64,000 bases of DNA from Conoideocrella luteorostrata. Taxonomy: Eukaryota; Ascomycota; Sordariomycetes; Hypocreales; Clavicipitaceae. Below are positions 56,757-64,000 of this stretch, one piece after another. A model generated the notes under the pieces. The model ran no database searches. It worked only from the letters and a program-made list of their open reading frames with translations, and was not told the DNA's origin. A program made the position numbers and the translations under genes. Position 1 is the first letter of the stretch; each line of letters starts with the position of its first letter. The stretch covers positions 186,001-250,000 of the forward strand of contig JASWJB010000003.1 of the NCBI GenBank assembly GCA_032433595.1. The letters run 5' to 3'.

Positions 56757-57725
56757 AGAATGAGTCAAGCACAGATCCGAGGCGTAGCAGTACCGCGTAC
56801 TCTGGGAAGTTATTATGTCCTTCCGTAATTGGCAGCTTGAGTGAGCTTATCGTGGTGCTAAAACACTAAAACAAAATATAAAGTTGTGTAGGTTCTCTTC
56901 GCTATGCAACAGTGTTCTTAGGTTATGAGAAGGTTTGCCAGGACCTTATTTATAACCAATGATTCAAATATCACGAGATAACACGGACTAAGAATTGAGT
57001 TCTCAAGTATACCACATATCCGAGCTACCAGCTCGCGAAGCCAGCTTTCTCCGACACTATTCCTAATCAAGGCTATGCAGTAATCAAAGCTGAGGGATTT
57101 TCAACACCATAATCGGACTTTAGAGTCCGGATCACGAGGTTTCACCTTGCCAAGAAATTGTAAACGCAGATCCGCACATGTAATGGCGGTAGTACCACGC
57201 TAGACCCGCTGCCCTACAGGGTGGTGGCACGGTTCAGCGCGGTAGAGCAACATAACATACGGTTCGGTTGGTAATCTCATCAACCAGGATGTGTCGTTTC
57301 CCGGCACTTTTGGGATTCCAGCTGGCAGTAGACGCGGCAGTCGGGAATCTTGGAAGGCCCGAGGTTACATCGCCCTTTGGTAGCGTCGCGTCGGCAATAT
57401 CGTGACAACGACCGACTATCCCGTCCGCTGACAAAGCGGCCGCGAAGTGCCGCCATGACCTACTTTGACGAATGCCTGCAATATCAAATGAGTCTTAATG
57501 TGCTCCGTACATACGCTAAGTGACCGGGGCGTACTTTGGTGCAAAGCGCACGTGAAGTTAACTGGGCGGAGCAAGCCTCACATCAAGAACTGAGTAGCTA
57601 TTTATACCTCTTACAAGCCGCCTATCACCGAAGAGTCAGCATTACAAATTCATATCATCTCAGCATTTGACCCCTAACCGCTTTCTCTTCATTACTACGT
57701 TTCAATCATAATTCAACAAGCGACC
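56757..57725. promoter_or_regulatory. Divergent region, GT and methyltransferase
   Basis: About 970 bp of shared upstream DNA. A TATTTATA box at 57599-57606 lies about 120 bp before the methyltransferase start. No gene inside. Confidence 0.45.
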
Positions 57726-58478
57726 ATGGCTTCTGCACTGCAGAAAGTTGAACTACCAGATGGCTTCGCGGTTTACGCCAGCTCTGGCGCAACCATGGAA
57801 ACGAAGTTCATTTACAAAGAAATTTTTCAAGACAAATGTTACGATATTGCATCTTTCCCAAAGGATGCCTTCATGATCGACGCGGGGGGCAACATCGGCA
57901 TGTTCAGCTTGTACATGAAGAAGCAATATCCTTCCGCCAAGATCATGGCTTTCGAGCCAGCGCCAGACACATTTAAAACTTTCCAGCAAAACATGAAGCT
58001 GCACAACATATCTGACGTCGAAGTCCATCAGTGCGGGCTGGGTCGTGATAATTCCGAAGAGACCTTGACATTTTATCCGCACATGCCTGGTAATTCGACG
58101 CTGTATGTAGACGACAAGGATGAGCAAATGAAATCAGTAGACTCCGAGCATGAAGTGGTCAAGCTGCTGAAAACGTCTGAGCAAGTGAGAGTTGATATCA
58201 AAAGACTCTCGGTGTTTCTGAATCGAATTCCTGACTTGAAGCGGATTGACCTGCTCAAAATCGATGTGGAAGGGGCAGAGTTGGACGTACTTCATGGGCT
58301 TGATGAAGAGCATTGGCATCTTGTTGAAAACGTCGCATTAGAGATATGTGATAACAACGGAGACTTGGTTAAGGTGGAAACTCTTCTGCTATCAAAGGGC
58401 TTCCAAGTTTCCAAATCGTTGGCTGAGTGGGCGCCGAAGGAGCTGCCAATGTATATGGTGGTTGCTAAAAGAAACTAG
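57726..58478 (+). CDS. FkbM-family methyltransferase
   Basis: A single exon of 250 aa starting at ATG 57726 (ACCATGG context). The SAM-binding motif FMIDAGGNIGMFSLYM is at about 49-64, followed by MAFEPAPDTF and, further on, DLLKIDVEGAELDVLHGL, the three signatures of the FkbM family. Its members methylate hydroxyl groups of secondary metabolites or sugars. There is no signal peptide or membrane segment. Together with the divergent glycosyltransferase it could form a two-gene tailoring unit, but no polyketide, peptide or terpene synthase lies in this window. Confidence 0.9.
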   Translation: MASALQKVELPDGFAVYASSGATMETKFIYKEIFQDKCYDIASFPKDAFMIDAGGNIGMFSLYMKKQYPSAKIMAFEPAPDTFKTFQQNMKLHNISDVEVHQCGLGRDNSEETLTFYPHMPGNSTLYVDDKDEQMKSVDSEHEVVKLLKTSEQVRVDIKRLSVFLNRIPDLKRIDLLKIDVEGAELDVLHGLDEEHWHLVENVALEICDNNGDLVKVETLLLSKGFQVSKSLAEWAPKELPMYMVVAKRN

Positions 58479-60762
58479 CATCTAGATTATCCTCGTCCGC
58501 TCGCGCCGTCATCTTGATCATAGCTACGCTGAGCCTCTGCATTGAATTTACCTATTTAGGCACATTAATTCATTACCACGTTGCATTTGTGAGCCATGAC
58601 TGATTGGTCTCTTCTAAGCGAAAATAAATTGTACCAAAGACTCGCTTACCGACTCTCAGCCCGGCACATTGCTGTTCCGCCGCCTTCGGAGTGTCTCGCG
58701 TTTCCGACGCGCCGACCTTCACAAACGAACGCCTTGTCGAAAAAAAAAAATACCCTGTGGAGTAGCACTTGCTTGGTAATGAGTTGCCTTTGTCTTACCT
58801 TCATTTACTAAGTGGATCTAAAATCTCATCTGCTGACGATAAGTCAACAATAGCGCTCCTTTGTCAGCACCACCGGGTGTCGCTCAACGGAATCGAAATA
58901 GACGTAAGAGCAGCGACACCCGTTGAAGCGGACTTGGATTCATTGTTCCTGATGCTATTCTCAGGCGTCTCATCGGAGCCGCCGGGTGTGACTGCGGTTC
59001 GGATCTACCGGTGATCGCCAAGTACCTTGGACGAATGGGTCGAAAATACCGCAGACTCACGCCCCGCAAACCCCGTCTCGCGTGGCTTTGAACTATTAAT
59101 ACCCCTGCTGCCAAGCGTGAATATTGATAGGCCCAGGAGGGAGGATGATGACGAAAGGAGGCGGGAATGAAGAGTTGGTATTTGCAGATGTTTGTGTTGA
59201 CGACGTAGTCAAGCTTGAGAATGGGCTAGTAAGTGCATCCCTGCTGTTCGTCGCTCGCTTCACCGCTTTTGTTGACGATCTGCTGCGGGGCTATGCCGGA
59301 CGTTACAATCGGCCAGAAGTATTTGTGCATTTGTTCCAGAATTGAGGAAAACAGGAAGAAGTAGTTACGCAAAGACTTGATGGTGTTTTCGTCGTTGCAT
59401 GGCTGATGAAAAGCCGTTTTGAGTCGTAGCAAGATTTATTGGGACTTGTTCCTTTTAGCTGTACCACCTTCCCCTTTCGACAAACAATCCCAGTAGGATT
59501 ACATACTACTAAACTATTGACAGCTCCATACGCAGATCATTACGGCTTACGAAGTTGTAGGTTGTCGCGAAAAGTTATTAAGGAACACCGCGCTGCCCTC
59601 TCAAATGCCTGAAGTGATGAGCAGAACTGTGTCAGATGTTGGTTGCAAACGCTGACTCTGTCCGCAATCATAACAATCCGCTCCTATTCGTAAGTAAAAG
59701 CATTTGGCAAAGACTGCGAGACTAAGTCTTATTGTAATTCTCAACAGTCTCACAGTCACACCGTCCTAGTTACGCTCTTGGCAAAGACGAAGGGCAGGCA
59801 CCAAGCTTGTCCTCGAGGCAATCATACTTGTAACGGCCAATAAAACCGCTGGGGCCTAGCAGTAGGTATATAATGAAGTCAAGTTATCGTCCAACAGCAC
59901 AGTTTCTCATCTGTTGACCGTCATATGCTGGGGGCTGTCTGTTGCAGGTCTCGACCCCTAGGCCACAGGAAACCGTCGGCTGTAAGTAAGAGCGATGAGC
60001 GGCGTGTAAGTCACTGTCTTGAGAAGAGAATTGCTTCTGACAGGAATATCAGTGCCGTAAATAGCTAGATCAGTGAAGGAATTAGTGAGCAGCTGAACAA
60101 GCTAGTAAGTGGCTGCAGGAAGGTTTCAGCTATGCAAGGGCACGTCAGATAACGAGGTAAACCGAAGGAAATCGCCGGATTAGATGAGTCCAAATTCTAG
60201 GCGCAGAAAGAAGGGATTCCTCGTAGATTTGGAAGGCACAGGGCGTCATCAATTTCATCCATTTCTATTGTTTTCCACTGCGTACAATTGCTATATGACT
60301 CTGGCCGCATTTAACCTAGCACACTGCGGGCTGACAATATGGAACACCATGGTTATAATAATAAAACGGACCTCAGAAAGTGATGATCGCTCTATGAAGT
60401 AGCATACAAATGTCCGGTTTCCTCTCGTAGGGTCGATGAAAATGCTATTTCCGTCACGTTTTTTACGAAAGATAACCATGTTCTCCGTCTCGATAATCGT
60501 GAGATAATTGCAGACCGCAGACTTTCTGCCAAGCCTCACATTGCTGGTGATAGATCTCTCAGTGCAGCCAAACCGTCATCCAATAGGATTTACCAGCGCT
60601 GGGCAAGATAGTTTCTCCTTCAACTCTGCAAAGATACTCTTCAACAGGACGATGAGTATAATCGATGCTTGGACTGAAAATGCAACTGTAAGAGCTAACC
60701 CCAAGATGATGGGGTTTGTTTCAATTATGATACATCACCATGCGTACCGGTCTAGTAAAGCT
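58479..60762. other. Intergenic stretch
   Basis: About 2.3 kb without a supportable gene. Short frames at 58596-59345 and 60184-60402 have no domain. A 10-nt A run lies near 58741. Confidence 0.5.
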
Positions 60763-62516
60763 CTAAAACCACAAGACTGCATCATGAGTCGCGTTTTCGC
60801 CTCCCATGATACGGTCTATCTCATCCGTTCGTCCACTTATCTTCGTTATATGCGATGCAGCTGAAGACCCAAATAGCTTTGTGCTCAACGCTTTACGCAA
60901 TACTTCGAGCTCGTTACCCTTATGCTGACCAGATTTCCTGTTCAGAAAGTACCGCATGGTAAACCAGAGCGGAACTATGACCGATAGGCTCTCAGCAACG
61001 CCACCCTTAAACTCCCCGAACAGGTGCAGTGCGTGGACGCATTTAGAGGCGTACAGATTAGGCCCCTTGTACATATTCGCATACAGAGTGAGGTTTTGGT
61101 CTTCCTTGTTAGAATGCTCTGTTACAGACTGGCTATTTTCCTTCGTGTCAAAATCGATATCATCTTCGCCGCTTCGTTCGTTAAAGAACTGCAGAATAGA
61201 GTATAGGATCATGAGAGCGATCCAAAACATCATGCTGAGATGGAGAAGCGAAATTTCGGTTTCGTCCTGGGGTATGGGTAATGGCATATTCGGTATTATC
61301 GTGTAGTCAAATTTGAGGATATATGGAGACGCCTTTCGCATCCATGAGGCGAATTGACCATGCAGAGTATTACATTGAGCAAGAATTCTCATTTCCAGGT
61401 GCTTGGTGGAGCTGACAGGTTGTAGGGCTAGAAAAGCCACAACTTGTTCGACAAGTGCTGGTAACTCCTGCACGACGTCAAAGAGTTCGTCTTTTATCGA
61501 CTTTTTCTGAGAAGTCCACGGTATTGTCCTCCAGGCATAAGTACACAATGGCGATCGCCTCCTCTTCAGGATTGCGCTGAGAATCTGGTACAGTCCAAAA
61601 TTAGCCGCTAGTTTAACACCGCAAGAAGCACGCCTCATACCAGGCTATGTCTAGAGTCAGTGTATAGCTGGTGCGCAATACCCGATGTAAATGCATGCGG
61701 ACCCCTCGCGAGCAACAAAGCCTGTGTTCCGTCAACATGGCATCCGTGGCTTTGAGGCAGCTGGGCTCCATCAACAACTGGGAGTATGTACTACAAATTT
61801 CCAGTTAGTATCGGCCCAAATAAGGTTTCAGTTGTGGTGTGCTGCCTGCTGGTCTTACTTCATAGCATAATAACAGCCGAGTGGCAGCCAACATGCTATC
61901 GCGTTTGTACCAGTCTTGCCTCTTTGACGTCTTGGCCACCTCATAAATAGCCCTATTGTGGGCTTGAAGGCTCCGGAATCGAATATGGATATCCCCGGTG
62001 ATTAGAGCTAGGAGCCCCAATCCAGTTGAGGTCAAGACACATTTGAGTGCCGCTTCCGAGTCGCTGAGTTGAGAAACATGATTCAGCCAGCCAACAGCGG
62101 CGAAATTTGCCGCCTTGGCCGAGTATTGGCGACCGCCAGGCAGCAGTGCAGAGGCGAATTCACCGTGGCATAATTGCTCAAGCGCCGATCGATTCAAGGC
62201 ATGTGACTGCACAATATTCGACTTGATGTTACCATCATAATCGGCATTGCGTCTTGGCAGCTGCTTTGATGCGTCAACTGGCCGGTTTGCGCTGGCAAAC
62301 AGCCGCCGCACCAGTGCCGAATTTTGGTCATAGCCGGCGCAATCTAACCCTGATTTGATGCATCGATGGCATTTAGGTCGGTTCCTGTCGCACTAGCTGC
62401 CACATTCAGTCCTGACGTTTGTTGCTTCTGGTTGCAGATATACATACGCCTTTCTTTCGCCTGCGGCACGTCCCGCAGCCACGTGACGTCGCGGGTACCC
62501 CTGCCACGCTCTGCAT
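60763..62516 (-). CDS. Zn2Cys6 transcription factor
   Basis: Four exons on the minus strand: 62516-62448, 62392-61859, 61790-61641 and 61584-60763, about 524 aa. All introns are phase 0 (GTATGT..CTAG; GTAAGA..GTAG with a TACTAAC branch site; GTATGA..CCAG). The first junction completes a full zinc cluster: RGCGTCRRRKKGCDRNRPKC then HRCIKSGLDCAGY, i.e. C-x2-C-x6-C-x6-C-x2-C-x6-C. The middle region is the fungal factor domain of the second type (WLNHVSQLSDSEAALKCVL, RLLLCYE, HGCHVDGTQALLLARGPHAF, YAWRTIPWTSQKKSIKDELF). It is nuclear, and the targets are unknown. The start at 62516 is the nearest ATG upstream of the cluster; the frame stays open further upstream. Confidence 0.88.
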
Positions 62517-64000
62517 GACACTTCGGTGCGTCCGGCCCAGAGGGAGGGGCAGTGTTTTGCGGAGGTATTGCAGTATGAGGTCAGCCAGATGCTGGAAGTT
62601 GGAACAAACGTCGAGGGGTTTATGATGCGCGCGAACTACACGAAATACGAGAAATAGCGCGGTCGACCCGGTCTCTGTATGGTGGAAATACTGCATCTCC
62701 ACTTTTACTTGCCCCGTCATTGCTACGACCAGCAGGAGCTGCTGTGTCCATCATTGCGTCTGGTGCTGTCCGCGGTGAGTGCATTTCGGATGGAAAGTTA
62801 AGAAATACCTCGGAGAAAGGGTCGACACAAGTTCGTGTCTAGGCGGCGTCGCAGCCATTTAGAGTCGCCGGCTTTTGGGTTCGTAGCCCCGAGCTCCGCC
62901 GTACCATTGTGTGCATCTATTGCCTGTGTATTGCGATGCGCGGCTGCACAAAATGCGTGAGAGCGCATAACAAACTCAATGAAAGCGCGGCCGCGTCGAC
63001 CGAGATGTTCTCGTACTTGGTGAGCCCACAGTCGAAAGCCGCCAATTTGCGATGGCCGTTTTCAAGCGTGGCCAATTTGGCTGTCACATACTTCTTGTTG
63101 GGCGGACCCAGCGATTTGCAAGATTATTAACTGCAGCGCTCCAGCATTAAACCGTACCGTCTCTGGCAAATACGTTGGCTCCTGGTAATGCTGCTTTTTG
63201 CGCAGATATTCGAGAGCCCGATATTTGCTGACAGACTTCGAACGTCCAACTGCTAAATGTTAGTTTCCTATTATTCCTACTCATTCTGTTTTGAAGGATT
63301 AGTGAATCAAGCGGTGGATCCGACAGTTTCCTATTATTCCTATTCATTCTGTTGTGAGGGGATGCGGTGGCTTGGCCTAGACTCTCATTGTTGTCTATGG
63401 CCGTGCATCGAGGCTTACGACTAATTTTTAGCCCTTCTATTGTGATCAAGTGAGGCTTATGCGACTGTACCTTCTAGGTATGTTAGCATATTAGTATTTA
63501 CGAGGTCCGGGTGATTTAATTGGATCCCACAGGATCCCACGCATGGAGGGTGATCTATTGAGTGGGCGGCGGGGGGGCTATAATGAAGCTTTGTAAGTTA
63601 TTCTGATCCGGCTTGAGGCGCCCGAATGGGCTCACCAGAATGAAGCGCAGTGTTAATAATTCGGAATGTTTGCCCGACTTCAGAATACTAACACCGTACA
63701 TGAAACATGTAACCCTAAGTAAGATCCACGCATACCCGTGAACCTTAAGCTTCTAACTCTAAACACACCCTTTTCCCAGCTCCCGAACCGCTGCTCCGAT
63801 CTGCTTGTAAGAGACTAATCTAATAAGAAAGCATGACTCTCTGAAACGGTATCGCGCAAGCCAGGCGCTGTTCCATTTTCTCTCCGCCCACGGTACTCGT
63901 AACCCCAGGTCTGTAATAACTACAGTCTGAGCCTCCGCCCTACCATGTGATAATGGCTCGCCCTTGTTTAATAGCAAGTGTTTCGTGTGCTTGTTCACAA
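62517..64000. other. Intergenic to window end
   Basis: No supportable gene. A direct repeat of 36 bp occurs at 63262-63297 and 63325-63360. A minus-strand frame at 63759-63998 runs near the window edge but has no recognised domain. Confidence 0.5.
63262..63360. repeat. 36-bp direct repeat, two copies
   Basis: AGTTTCCTATTATTCCTA...TCATTCTGTT occurs at 63262-63297 and 63325-63360 with about three differences and a 27-bp spacer. Confidence 0.85.

Noticed and set aside
60508..61306. Plus-strand frames opposite the Zn2Cys6 factor
   Set aside because: They are antisense to the last exon of a well-supported gene and have no domains.

Overview
This window looks like nuclear DNA of a filamentous ascomycete (Pezizomycotina). 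The evidence is short introns (about 45-225 bp, mostly 50-100) with GT..AG ends and CTAAC/CTGAC-like branch sites, typical fungal families (NACHT/NLR, Zn2Cys6 factors, CFEM, GH55, DFG5/DCW1, FLC/TRP-like, SRPK-like kinases), and dispersed intergenic copies of TACGGAGTA. I cannot name the genus. Many exon joins were derived by reading frame, splice consensus and family match; none was checked against RNA or a database.

Layout. 0-2.8 kb: no gene, one strong inverted repeat. 2.8-4.7 kb: HNH-nuclease-domain gene followed by a broken histone H3 gene. 6.2-7.1 kb: BTB/POZ protein. 8.1-10.9 kb: two decayed kinase genes. 11.5-17.1 kb (minus): the main gene of the window, a seven-exon NLR of about 1,741 aa joining a membrane-proximal SesB-type alpha/beta hydrolase, a NACHT ATPase and about 16 nearly identical 31-32 aa repeats. 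19.2-23.9 kb (minus): a ten-exon secreted GH55-type beta-1,3-glucanase with a long C-terminal extension. 25.4-32.3 kb: secreted unknown protein, F-box-like protein, double-CFEM protein, small secreted protein. 33.6-38.6 kb: fungal transcription factor with half a zinc cluster, head-to-head with an MFS sugar transporter. 39.0-42.4 kb: multi-pass membrane protein head-to-head with an opine-dehydrogenase-family enzyme. 44.8-45.6 kb: decayed ankyrin/zinc gene. 45.7-50.4 kb: GH76 DFG5/DCW1-type cell-wall enzyme head-to-head with an FLC/Pkd2-type membrane protein. 51.5-53.3 kb: ankyrin repeats spliced to a subtilase N-terminal region, whose catalytic domain survives only as an in-frame relic full of nonsense codons. 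55.4-58.5 kb: glycosyltransferase head-to-head with an FkbM methyltransferase. 60.8-62.5 kb: complete Zn2Cys6 transcription factor.

How it fits together. There is no single operon-like system. Several head-to-head pairs (factor/transporter, glycosyltransferase/methyltransferase, DFG5/FLC) could be co-regulated; the last pair both concern the cell wall and membrane. The accessory parts carry self/non-self-type genes (NLR, ankyrin-subtilase, HNH) beside genes decaying mainly by nonsense substitution with few indels. That pattern suggests C-to-T/G-to-A decay, as in repeat-induced point mutation, but this is inference. The most notable objects are the SesB-NACHT-repeat NLR with perfect neighbouring 93-bp copies and the ankyrin-subtilase relic.
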